NCBI GenBank assembly: GCA_023053685.1
Contig: JALIGW010000001.1
Span: 162,436,547 to 162,500,546 of the forward strand
Reading direction: 5' to 3'
DNA length: 64,000 nucleotides
From: Diadophis punctatus similis
Taxonomy: Eukaryota > Chordata > Lepidosauria > Squamata > Dipsadidae
Position numbers and translations under genes: made by a program. The stretch's first letter is position 1, and each line of letters starts with the position of its first letter. Positions 54,340 through 64,000 of the stretch are shown in pieces. The notes under the pieces were generated by a model. That model was not told where the DNA came from, did no database searches, and saw only the letters and a program-made list of their open reading frames with translations.

Positions 54340-54960
54340 AAACACCTCCACCCATAAGCCCCACGTGGCCACCAGCGGCGCGGTGAAGCAGATGAGGACG
54401 GCGGGCGGCAGGACAGACACTTTCCCACCTCTGTTCGAGCCAGCAAGCTGATTAGCAAATTGGCAAAGATCCGCGGCCTGCACGTGACCTTTCCCAGCCC
54501 AGGAGAGCCACATGTTAGCTGTCATGCATGCTTATTCGGCATGTAATTCCACCTTTTCGTTCATAAACCAGAGACGCCGCTATTCCGGCGTTTCTCAACC
54601 TAAAGGGATCCGGGCAGAACGGGATTGGCTCGGTCCTGTTCCGAAAGGAAGCGCGGGCCCTTTCAGGACTTTCCCCGGGACCTGGTGGAGGGGGGGGGGG
54701 TCCGTTCTATCCCCGCCTCCGCGCACGCGGCCGCCTGGGCGGGCAGAGGCTCCCCCAACAGTACCTGAGCAGCCCTTTCGGCAGCAGCGTTTCTCAGCGG
54801 GTGGGAAGAGCCATGGCGGCGCTTCCTGCGCGAGTCGCGGCGAAAGACGCGTCGCTCTGATTCGTGGACCAGGCCGACAAACTGGCCACGCCAGGAGGCG
54901 CGCTTTCTGTCGAGGAGATTCGCTTCGGCTTTTCCCTGAACGTTTTTTGCACGATTTTAT
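54340..54960. promoter_or_regulatory. CpG island, probable SUPT3H promoter
   Basis: A sharply GC- and CpG-rich stretch in an otherwise AT-rich intron. It includes a CACGTGACC E-box (about 54481-54489), an ATTGGCT inverted CCAAT box (about 54622), GC boxes such as GGGCGGG (about 54737-54743), and a GCCATGGCGGC YY1-like motif (about 54810). CpGs are dense and apparently undepleted, as expected for an active vertebrate promoter kept unmethylated in the germ line. Direction is inferred from the SUPT3H start exon downstream on the minus strand. Divergent transcription into RUNX2 intron 1 is possible. Confidence 0.7.
54765..54885 (-). other. SUPT3H: putative untranslated first exon of SUPT3H
   Basis: Within the CpG island, the minus strand has a clean donor, GCTCAG|GTACTG (GT at 54764-54763). 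It is preceded by GC-rich sequence with a YY1-type GCCGCCATGGC motif at about 54810-54820. The SUPT3H start-codon exon begins right at a splice acceptor 4.8 kb further along the same strand, so at least one upstream untranslated exon is required, and this is the only CpG island in between or near. The 5' boundary is a guess. The short reading frame after the ATG here ends almost at once, which fits a 5'UTR. Confidence 0.45.
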
Positions 54961-56949
54961 TTTATTTCGTGACCAGCAACTTCATTATTGCCCCAAAGCA
55001 AGGGGAGTTCATGTACTACAACAAAACAGGGAAAATTTTGCTTCCGTTTTGGTCAAAGTTTTCATTACTTGCCAAGATAACGTGGTCCGAGCGTGGGAAG
55101 TTTCATTCCCAAACTGCGAAGAATACGAAGTGTTTTATTGAGATGCGGAAAACATTTCATCAGACCACCCTGTACCGTTAAAAATAATTACTTCCCCCAG
55201 CCAAGATTTGTTAGACGGTTTAGATAATTAACTTGTTGCACATCAAAGTCACATCCTATGCATGTCTTATTTCCTTTCTTCCGAACATTAAAAAACTGGC
55301 AAAAGCAGAAGCACTCAAATCAATTTTCTTCAATAAATCCGACTAACATGAAACTCAAAACCTACTGTAATATTCAATGGGTCAATGTACTGCAGTTGCT
55401 CTTTCTTTGAATCTAAATGCAGCTGCATGCCATATCCTGCAAAGTGAATTCAGATGTTCAGATGGAATAAGAGATTATTTCAACATGCTTTAGTTTATGC
55501 TTGAACCGTTAGATGAAGATAATATTTTATTAACACTAGTAATTATAAAGTTCTAGCTAAATCTATCTGATATTTTGGGAATTCTTCTGAAGTCTGTTCA
55601 TAAAAAATACTTTAAAAGGAAATAAAACATTGCATAAAAAGGGTTTTATTCATAGCTCTCTATATGAAAGCTATCACACTCAGCAATTTAATATGTCATT
55701 TTGGACACCTCGTGGTAGTTTCAACTCCAGTTCAAAATAGCATTTTGATACTGTAGAGTTAAACTTAATTTGACAGTATCTAGAATTTAATCTTCTCTAA
55801 CCATACTTAACAAAATCATATTTCTAAAAATAAACTTCTAAATGTTCATATGAATCCATACTAGTTGTGATACAGAACATAAGTACTACACTGCTTTTAA
55901 TACTGCATTCCAGTCAATCTTCATTCCTAATGACTTTGTAGATGTATTTCTGTGCTGTAGTTTCTTTGGCAAAAATTTAAATTTTTTACAAAGACCAAAT
56001 CCTCTTCCTAGCCCAAACTGGTTTACAAATTCATGTTTACAGAGAATAATGTTAACAGCCTTATGTTTAAATAGAATGATGTTTGGCAAAGGTACTTTAG
56101 ATTATGTATCCACAATTTATGTGGTTGTAATAATGCTTTTGTTCAAAGTTGAGAATATTAATTTATATGAACTTTGTCAGCTTGGAAGTAACATCAAATA
56201 GACATATGATAGTAATAAAACTCATCTTAGAAAAGAGTTGCATTTTTGTCCAATTCACTTTTTAAAAAAAAAACCATATTAAAATTAAACCTTTTTTCCT
56301 CAAATCTCAAACTTCAGTTGTGTGGACTTAAATGCTTTGAAATTTTTTATAAGAACTTAGACCTTGTGTCAGCAGATGATTTCTCTCTTCATTAAAGTAG
56401 CCTATTCTTTTTAGACTTTTGTAAAAAAAACTGAGAAAAAGTTGTGTCTGCTTTAAGAATTAATCTGATGAAAACCTGAAAAAAGCTACTTTAATCAATA
56501 GCAAAGAAATCCTCTGCTCACACAAGGTCTGAAGCACTTCAATAGAGAATCATTTTTGAACTGCACAGTCATAAATAATATCCCAGCTAATTATTTGCTA
56601 CCCTTATTAATGGATAGTCAATAATTTTCTGCAATGATTCTATTTCTTCTTGGTCCTTTATTAAGGTTTGGATTGCTGTTCTAGGTTCCTGTTTTTCAAA
56701 GTCAGAGTTAAAAAAAACCATCAAGCAAACTCACAGTTTGCAAATAACTGTAGTAAAATAACAGTAGTAAAAACAAATAGTCGTTTGTTATGCAGTAATG
56801 CTTAAATATATATTGACACAATGCCTTTTATAGTATTTCTGTATCTTTTACTCTGCTTTTATATCAACAACTGATGGTACAAAAATGTAACTACACTAAA
56901 GAAATTCTGTGTTGTGGATAGAGACATTAATTATAATTAATTGATAATT
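54961..56949. other. RUNX2 intron 1 upstream of the SUPT3H promoter, nothing recognised
   Basis: GC content drops quickly after 55130. No repeat or exon identified up to the L3-type LINE. Confidence 0.45.
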
Positions 56950-59524
56950 ATCAATTGCAAACCATTTGATTTTCCATGAGAGTTTTTCTCATTCATTCTA
57001 TTTGCAACATATATTCCTCCACAAGCTTGCATAAACAATGCATTACAAACTCTAGCTGACCAGATTATGTGGGCTGAAGAGAGATATCCAGACTCGCTCC
57101 TCATTGTATTAGGAGATTTCAACAGTGCTAATTTAAGCCAATAGCTACCAAGATACTTTCAGCATGTCAACTGTCTTACTAGAGGCAAGAATACTTTAGA
57201 CCACAGCTGCACAACATTAAAAGACGCTTATCAGGCTTTATCATGGGCAGCTGTGGGACACTGTTCATTGTATGATTTACCTTGTACCTGTTCATAGACA
57301 AAGGCTTAAAACCAACAATGAAATCAGTGAAGTCTTGGACTGAGGAGGCAAAGTTAAAGCTACAGGCTTGCCTTGATTGCACAGATTGGAACGTTTCGAA
57401 GATACCTCTGCAGACCTCTGCAGGTGAACTCACAGATATTGTAACTTCATATGTTAGTTTTTGTGAAGGCCTATGTGTGCCAACCAGAAACCTGCGAATA
57501 CATGGTAACAACAAGCCTTGGTTCAACACAGTAACAACAAACTAAACTCAAGCAGCTATGTTGTGCCAAAGAGGAAGCCTACAGGAAAGGAGATAGAATG
57601 CTGTACAACCAGGGCAGAAATGTATTAACAAGGGAGATCAGAGCAGCAAAAAGAAACTACTCTGAAAAGCTGAAGAATCACCTTTCAACAAATGAACCAT
57701 CAAATGTGTGGAAAATTCTTAAAAATAGCACCGGTTACGGCAAACCTCCTTTCCATGCTGAAGGGAATCAACAACTAGCAGATGACCCGAATGTGTTTTA
57801 CTGTAGGTTTGAGAGGAAACCATTGTCAACTAACACCACCATTTCCATCTCGGATACACCAACAACAGCCAAGCCCCCTACAACTGACCCATCCCTTTGG
57901 GGTCCCCACGTCTGTGGATCACAGAAAAAGATGTGTGAGATCTATTTCACAAACAAAAGCCTGTAAAAGCACCCGACCCAGACAGGGTAACTTTGCTTGA
58001 AAGCTTGTGCTGACCAACTGGCCACCATCTTCACCTCATCTTTAATGAATCACTAGAGATGTGTTATGTTCCTTCTTGCTTCAAATGCTCTACTATCATC
58101 CCGGTGCCAAAGAAACCCTCCATCAAGGAGCTGAACAACTACAGACCAGGTGCTCTGACATCTGTAGTTATGAAAACCTTTGGAAGGTTAGTGCTGGCCC
58201 ACCTGAAAACCATCACGGATCCACTGTTAGACACTTTGCAATTTGTCTACTGAGAAAACAGATCAGCAGATGATGCTGTTAATATGGCCCTGCACTACAT
58301 ACTACAATATCTTGAATCTCCAAGGACCTATGCAAGGGTCCTTTTTGTAGACTTCAGCTCAGCATTCAATACCATCATTCCAGATATTCTTTTAACTAAA
58401 CTGATTCAGCTAGCCGTGGCTGACCACACTTGTTAAGTGGATCAGAAGCTTTCTAACAGACAGGAAACAGCAGGTGAAGATAAGCAAAATCAAATCAGAT
58501 ACCTGTACAATTAGCACAAGCCCACCTCCCGCCCAGGGCTGTGTGATCTCTCCACTTCTCTATATGAACTACTGCATCTCAAAGGATTCCTCTGTTAAAG
58601 TACTGAAGTTTACATATGATGCAACAGTCATTGGTCTCATTCGAGACAACGATGAATCTGCATACAGACGGGAAGTTGAACAACTAGCCTTGTGGCCGGA
58701 ACAGTCTTGTACTGAACACACTCAAAACTGTAGAAATGATAATAGATTTTAAGAGAAGCCCTCCTATTCTACCACCTCTTATAATACTAGATAACACAGT
58801 ATCAACATTAGAGACCTTCAAGTTTCTAGGTTCTATAATATCTCAAGACTTAAAATGGACACCTAACGTCAAAATGTCATCAAAAAAGCACAACAAAGTA
58901 TGTTCTTCCTGCGCCAACTCAGAAAGCTCAGACTGCCCAAGGAGCTGCTGATACAGAGGAAATTATTGAAAATAATTTAAATTATCTATAAAGGAATTAT
59001 TGAGTCAGTCATTTGCTGCATATAACTGTCTCATTTGGCACTGCAACCAAACAAGACAGACACAGACTTCAATGGATAGTTAGAACTGCAGAAAAACAAT
59101 TGCTACCAGCCTGCCTTCCATTGAGAACCTGTATACTGCACAAGCCAGAAAGAGGACTGTGAAAATAGCTACAGAGCCGTCACATCCTGGACATAAATTG
59201 TTTCAACTTCTTCCCTCAAAACAATGCTTTAGGGCATTGCACGCCAAAACAATTAGACACAAGGACAGTTTTTCCCCCCATGCCATCACTCTGCTAAACA
59301 ACTAATTCCCACAACACTGTCAAACTACCTAGTAGGGCTATATTACTATTATCCACCTCATCTTTTTTTATTACCTATTCCTTATCATCTTATGCCTATA
59401 ACTTTGTTGCTTATATCTTACAATTTATATTAATTGTTTTATTTAGTATCCTAGTATGATTTATGTTGATTGCTTTTTAGTATCCTATAACTATCACTGA
59501 GTGTTCTATCTTATTATTTATGAT
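56950..59524 (+). mobile_element. CR1-type LINE of the L3/Rex1-like group, 5' part (split copy)
   Basis: Decayed ORF2 spread over several frames. The apurinic endonuclease remnant includes a YIPPQA-like string and LGDFNSANLS (about 57000-57130), then the TRGKNTLDH block (about 57175-57210), then reverse transcriptase with a [14 protein letters not shown] segment (about 58139-58180), motif A RVLFVDFSSAFNTIIPD (about 58335-58390), motif B QGCVISPLLY, and a motif C damaged from ADD to YDA (about 58616). Stops and frameshifts are frequent, so it is a pseudogene. The 3' UTR is interrupted at 59524 by the L2 element and resumes after 61112. The same 3' UTR family is at 5352-5925 in reverse. I believe this is the group that seeds pentanucleotide microsatellites in snakes. 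Confidence 0.82.
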
Positions 59525-61112
59525 AGAGAGAGGGGTCCATCCCACAGCCCTTAAAAGCTGCGATGGTGAGGCCCCTTCTCAAGAAGCCTTCCCTGGACCC
59601 AGCGGATTTAAAGAACTTCCGTCCAGTCTCCAACTTACCCTTTGTGGGTAAAGTTGTTGAGAAGGTGGTGTCGCTCCAACTCCTGCGGCTATTGGAGGAT
59701 ACTGATTATCTGGATCCCTTTCAATCGGGTTTCAGGCGCGGCTAGAGTATGGAGACTGCTTTGGTCGCTCTGATGGATGATCTCTGGCGAGCCCGGGATA
59801 GAGGTCACTCCTCTATCCTGGTGTTACTTGACCTCTCAGCGGCTTTCGATACCATTGACCATGGTATCCTTCTGCGTCGTCTTGGGGAGATGGGAGTGGG
59901 AGGCACTGTTCTACGGTGGTTCTCCTCCTACCTCTCTGACAGGACGCAGTCGGTGTTGACAGGAGGGCAGAGGTCGGCCCCTAGGCCCCTGACTTGCGGG
60001 GTGCCACAGGGTTCGGTCCTCTCGCCCATCCTGTTTAACATTTACATGAAACCGCTGGGTGAGATCATCTGACGACACGGGGTGAGGTATCAGCAGTATG
60101 CTGATGATACCCAGTTGTACATCTCCACCCCGTGTCAGTTCAGTGAAGCAGTTGATGTAATGTGCCGCTGCCTGGACGATGTGAGGGTCTGGATGGGAGT
60201 GAATAGACTCAAACTCAACCCTGACAAGACTGAGTGGCTGTGGATGTTGCCCCCCAGGGATTTTGTCAACTGCCCCTCCTTGGTTCTCGGGGGAGAAAAA
60301 TTGACTCCCTCAGAACGGGTTCGCAATTTGGGTGTCCTCCTAGATCCACAGCTAAAATTTGATCAATATCTATCAGCTGTGGCTAGGGGGACCTTTGCAC
60401 AGATTCAACTCGTGCACCAATTGCGACCCTACTTGGAGAGGGAGGCTTTGCTCACAGTCACTCATGCCCTTGTCACCTCACGGCTAGACTACTGTAACGC
60501 GCTCTACATGGGGCTACCCTTGAAGAGCATCCGGAGACTGCAATTGGTGCAGAATGCAGCTGCGCGAGCTGTGGTGGGTGTACAGAGATACACCCACGTA
60601 ACACCCATCCTCCGCCAGCTGCACTGGTTGCCCATTAGTCTCCGGTCGCAATTTAAGGTGTTGGTTTTTGACCTTTAAAGCCCTGCATGGCTCAGGGCCA
60701 GGTTACCTTCGGGACCGCATCCTACCACATACCTCCCTACGACCAGTTAGGTCCCACAGAGAGGGCCTCCTCCGGGTCCCGTCAGCCAAACAATGTCAGT
60801 TGGCGGGGCCGCGGAGGAGGGCCTTCTCTGTGGGAGCCCCGTCCCTCTGGAACCAACTCCCACCAGAGATCCGGACCATCCCCACTCTACTGGCCTTCCG
60901 TAAAGCCGTGAAAACATGGCTCTTCCGACAGGCGGGGTGAACAAGGAGATCTGATTCCCCCATGAATGGTGTTTTGTTAATGCTTTTATATTGTGTTATT
61001 TTAAATTGTTATTGCTTTTAATGTACGTTTCTTATCCATGTTGTACGCCGCCCTGAGTCCTACGGGATTGGGCGGCCTATAAGAGCCTATTAGAAATAAA
61101 TAAATAAATAAA
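59525..61112 (+). mobile_element. 5'-truncated L2-clade LINE with near-intact reverse transcriptase
   Basis: A single frame (start codons at 59563, 59749 and 60082, all the same phase) encodes the C-terminal half of an L2-type ORF2. It has a finger/palm start KNFRPVSNLPF, motif A LVLLDLSAAFDTIDH, motif B TCGVPQGSVLSPILFNIYM, and motif C YADD at 60097-60108. These are followed by the usual RLDYCNALY, LQLVQNAAAR and LHWLP blocks and a WLFRQAG end. Three lesions break it: TAG at 59743, TGA at 60070 (a CGA to TGA change) and an extra T in the run 60665-60669 that shifts frame into the last 90 residues. The endonuclease domain is missing. The 3' UTR ends with the GCCGCCCTGAGTCC...GGGCGGCCTATAA hairpin and an (AAAT)n tail. 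It is inserted in another LINE; a possible TATTTATGAT duplication is at 59515-59524 and 61122-61131. Confidence 0.88.
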
Positions 61113-61330
61113 TGATGAATGTATTTATGATTATAATCATGATTTATCATTTGTTGCTTGTATGAACACTGAGAGTTTATGCACCAGAGACAAATTCCTT
61201 ATTTGTCCAACCATACTTGGCCAATAAAGAATTCTATTCTACTCTACTCTACTCTACTCTACTCTACTCTACTCTACTCTACTCTACTCTACTCTACTCT
61301 ACTCTACTCTACTCTACTCTACTCTACTAC
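61113..61330 (+). mobile_element. L3/Rex1-like LINE, 3' end (continuation) with (TACTC)n tail
   Basis: This is the remaining 3' UTR of the LINE interrupted at 59524. TTTGTTGCTTGTATGAACAC, then ACTGAGAG, CACCA and GACAAATTCC, then CTTGGCCAATAAAGAATTCT line up in order with the reverse complement of 5405-5530. The end passes directly into about 18 copies of a TACTC pentamer (61231-61328). The pentamer differs by one base from the TATTC unit at the other copy. Confidence 0.85.
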
Positions 61331-61952
61331 AGAATGTTTATAGTTTATCAAATCAGAACAGATTTTGTCTTAACAGATAGATGGACATGGTGGAAAAACA
61401 TTAGTCTTTTATCCGGTAGTGGCTTAAGCCCTGACTAAGAGATTCTTTCTGTGCTCATAAAGATTGAACCTATTACCTTTGATACTTTGAAGGCATAGGC
61501 CTTCTTGTCCCAGAATATACATAAAAGTAATGATTAAGTCACCGATAGTATTCTGCCTGGAAACTTGCTATTCTTTTGCTTTCTATTTTTTATACAAATA
61601 TTATGACTATGCCAGAGTTTAGTTTAAAGGCAAAAAGGTGTATTTTAGCAAATACACAGATATACCATCTCTCTGCAGCCCCTTAAACCAAACATTTTTC
61701 CCTCAATTTTTTTTTTGCAAAGGACAGTCATGAAATCCCAGGAAAGGCATGGCTGCTTTAAGGAGCTACAAATACTGCTATGTTTGTATCTCTGCATGCT
61801 CTGAAACACCTTGCTTATTGGGAGAACCACAGATATGACCTTGGATAAACAATGCAGCCACATGTACAAAAACATGTTTTAAATGTGGGAGAAAAATTCA
61901 GGTTAAGAAGGAATGGAAAACATTGTTATACTTTCAAGATTCTATTACTTTA
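61331..61952. other. RUNX2 intron 1, nothing recognised
   Basis: AT-rich spacer between the LINE microsatellite tail and the hAT/Tigger nest. Confidence 0.4.
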
Positions 61953-61960
61953 GTCTACAG

Positions 61961-62312
61961 CAGGGGTTTCAAATTTGATTTCATTTAAGGCCTCATCAGT
62001 GTTGTGTTTGATCGGGGGCGGGGGCAGCTCGACGTCACTGGCTCCATTTTCACTGGCAGAGGGCTGGAGGAGGCCATCGCGGCTGAAACCGAAGCCTGGG
62101 TAGGCCACGCATGGGCTCCCCGGGCTCCATTTTCACTGGCAGAGGGCTGCAGGTACCGTCATGGCTTAAAATGGAGCCTGGGAGGGCTGTGTGCAGCCCT
62201 CCCGTGCTCCATTTTTGCTGGCAGAGGCACTGTGGGCCGGTCCTTCGCTGTTTCAAGAACGGCCACGTGGGCCAGATCTAAGCACCCCGTGGGCCTTTAG
62301 TTTGACACCCCA
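61961..62312. mobile_element. hAT non-autonomous element, 352 bp
   Basis: Left end CAGGGGTTTCAAATTTGATT and right end in reverse complement TGGGGTGTCAAACTAAAGGC; 8-bp duplication GTCTACAG at 61953-61960 and 62313-62320. The last base or bases of the right end appear mutated (CCCCA instead of CCCCTG). The interior has a repeated GCTCCATTTTCACTGGCAGA block at 62040 and 62125. The duplicated target includes the first three bases of the Tigger-like element that follows. Confidence 0.82.
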
Positions 62313-62317
62313 GTCTA

Positions 62318-63046
62318 CAGGTAGTCCTCACCAGGGGCGGGTTGCTTACTTACCGATACCGGTGTGCTGTGCGCGCATCTCCACATTTCGTGCGCACGCA
62401 TGAGTTTTCGGTGAGATTTTGCTTCTGCGCATGCACGGAAGCAAAATCTCACCAAAACCTTGCGAGGGGACACGCGTGTGCGCGCAATATCGGTGAGATT
62501 TTGCTTCCGTGCATGCGCAGAAGCAAAAAAGCCAAAAAATTCTTTTAAAAAGATGGCGACACGTGCGACTGTTGGGCAAAGACGGCACCGGAGCAGTCGC
62601 ACGCAAATTGCGTAATCGGCGGGTCCCTACCGGAGCTGCACACTGGACCGCACCGGTAGGAACCCACCCCTGATCCTCACATAACGGTAATTGGGACTGG
62701 AAGTCATAAAAGCTGATGTCATATGACTGAGTCACTTAAGCAATGAACATTCTGGCATTTCTGGTTGCCATCATTAGGCAAATCACCATGGGTCGTTAAG
62801 AGATTATCATGTGGTTGCTATTTTTGAATTCCTGCCATTTTCCCCATTGACTTTGCCTGTAGGAAGCCAGTAAAGAAAGTCACAAATGGCAATAACTGAG
62901 GGATACTGCAATGTTGTAATTGCAAGGCAGGCACTATGTGACACTGAGATACTGCAATTGACATATTTACACGACCAGCCATAAGTACTAACTCATAAGC
63001 TTGAACAGTTGCTGTACAAGTGATTGTTAAAAGAGGACTGCTTGAA
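62318..63046. mobile_element. Tigger-like (pogo/TcMar) MITE split by a hAT element
   Basis: Starts CAGGTAGTCCTCAC after TA (62316-62317), is cut by the hAT element at 62332-62672, and resumes with the family body: CCTCACATAACGG, then TTTTCCCCATTGACTTTGCC (about 62837) and a degraded end TTAAAAGAGGACTGCTTG (about 63028-63045). The family ends resemble Tigger termini (CAGTnnnCCCTCGnnTnAC) and use a TA target. Confidence 0.7.
62332..62672. mobile_element. hAT non-autonomous element, 341 bp
   Basis: Left end CAGGGGCGGGTTGCTTACTT and right end in reverse complement CAGGGGTGGGTTCCTACCGG; target duplication GTCCTCAC (62324-62331) against ATCCTCAC (62673-62680), one mismatch. An internal inverted repeat, GAGATTTTGCTTCTGCGCAT against ATGCACGGAAGCAAAATCTC and a second pair, dominates the middle. 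It is inserted 14 bp into a Tigger-like element. Confidence 0.85.
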
Positions 63047-64000
63047 TATCAGTAAAAAGTAGAATTCTAACATTCATGTCCTGCCTGGTCTACCTTGAAA
63101 GACTGTTAGCTTATCGGTCAGAAGTGTTACAAGCAATAGCCAGTAGTACAGGCACTCCCCAGATTAATTATGTCCAATTTATGGACCACACATACTTACA
63201 AACATCATTACTAAAAATGGTGGATGGCATTCTTCTAGTCGACAAACCATTCAAGCCATGCAATGTTTTTATGACCACCTAAAGCTGTGCATTTTTTAAA
63301 TACATCCTGTTTTCAGTAGTTCATTAGCTCAAGGAAAAACAATGCCATTTGTCATTTTTAGTAATAGGCAATCTGTTTGCAAGTATAAGCTCCGACTTGC
63401 ATAGAAATTTATTTATTTATTTATTTGTGAGATTTATATACCGCCTCACAGTGCAAGCACTCTTTAAGCGGTTTACACCAGTAAGCAATGTATATTTATA
63501 TTGCCCCCAACAATCTGGGTCCTCATTTTACCTACCTCGGAAGGATGGAAGGATGAGTCAATCTTGAGCCGGTGAGATTTGAACCGCTGACCTGCGGATC
63601 AGTCAGCTAAAGTGGCCTGCAGTACTGCCTCTAACCGCTGCGCCACCTAAGGACAGACCTAGGAATGGATCTCAATCTTCACCAGGGGACTGGCTGTATC
63701 CTCAGGATCTTTCCACTTTTCTCAAAATGTCAGTGGCAATATTGCAAGCTCTACCCCTTTCAGCCATGTATATGATGTTGCAATGCACAAAGAAAGAGGA
63801 CAAGACTTGTACCTCACTGCTGCTTTTTGTGACTGGTCTCCTTGCCCCCTTGGCCCCAGCAAATACAGCCTATTTTAATAAGTTCAGTGAGTCATTTTTC
63901 TTTCAATGTATCTGAAGTTAAAATCTGAACCTTCAAAATGCATGAAAAAAAATAATGTACTAATTCTATTTAGCAAGATATTTCATGCACACTTTTACAT
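63047..64000. other. RUNX2 intron 1, SINE only
   Basis: Contains the SINE at 63405-63650; the remainder shows no recognisable element, and the second RUNX2 exon is not reached. Confidence 0.4.
63405..63650 (-). mobile_element. tRNA-derived snake SINE, near complete
   Basis: Read on the minus strand: A box region GGTGGCGCAGCGGTTAGAGG (63648-63629), B box AGCGGTTCAAATCTCACCGG (about 63590-63570), body CATCCTTCCGAGGTAGGTAA and GAGGACCCAGATTGTTGGGG, end GAGGCGGTATATAAATCTCA and an (AAAT)n tail at 63407-63426. I recognise this as one of the common SINEs of snake genomes. Pol III boxes are intact enough to look recent. Confidence 0.82.

Noticed and set aside
54512..55141. A 209-codon open frame on the + strand across the CpG island
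   Set aside because: GC-rich island DNA readily gives long frames. No domain was recognised, two other overlapping frames are equally open, and the island is better explained as the SUPT3H promoter.
63405..63650. Intact A and B boxes as a tRNA gene
   Set aside because: The boxes are followed by a SINE body and an A-rich tail, and no cloverleaf can be drawn.

Overview
The window is vertebrate nuclear DNA, almost certainly from a squamate and most likely a snake. The evidence is the repeat set: CR1 and L2 LINEs, a CR1-type LINE (L3/Rex1-like) whose 3' end runs into pentanucleotide (ATAGA)n arrays, tRNA-derived squamate SINEs, many hAT and Tigger-like elements, and (GATA)n (Bkm-type) arrays. 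None of the long open reading frames is a single-exon host gene. The two host genes show up as short exons with good splice sites.

Host genes. The window covers the overlapping RUNX2/SUPT3H locus. On the + strand, the first exon of RUNX2 made from the distal (P1) promoter lies at about 15140-15623. It carries the start [19 protein letters not shown] and a consensus donor, and RUNX2 intron 1 fills the rest of the window to the right. On the - strand, the start-codon exon of SUPT3H is at 49957-49857, with a CpG-island promoter and probable untranslated first exon near 54340-54960. SUPT3H intron fills everything to the left of its start exon. The two genes are therefore antiparallel and interleaved, as in mammals: SUPT3H starts inside RUNX2 intron 1 and RUNX2 P1 sits inside a SUPT3H intron.

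Layout of repeats. 1-9830: simple repeats, an L3-type LINE 3' end (5352-5925, -), a Tigger-like element (4406-4804), a 125-bp hAT MITE (6057-6181) and a palindromic array (6306-6640). 9830-27000: mostly unique intronic sequence, with RUNX2 exon 1 and a 168-bp perfect-looking hairpin (20190-20357). 27250-32640: decayed LINE copies, one interrupted by a Tigger-like element. 35623-36590: a mariner with two 3' ends facing outward. 38712-39266: a hAT MITE. 41090-43245: a 2.16-kb hAT element that carries the first coding exon of LYRM4. 47090-49282: a disrupted Tigger-like element and a TA-flanked foldback element. 52125-53520: a Helitron inside a CR1. 56950-61330: an L2 LINE inside an L3-type LINE. 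61961-63046: two hAT elements in the first bases of a Tigger-like element. 63405-63650: a snake-type SINE.

The most unusual item is the hAT element at 41090-43245. It has matching terminal inverted repeats, a perfect 8-bp target duplication (AGTTAGGG) and large internal inverted repeats. It also holds a DNA-level copy of LYRM4 exon 1, including its splice donor and the start of intron 1, in which the family's LYR motif has decayed to LYQ. All gene and family assignments were made by reading the sequence, without database searches.
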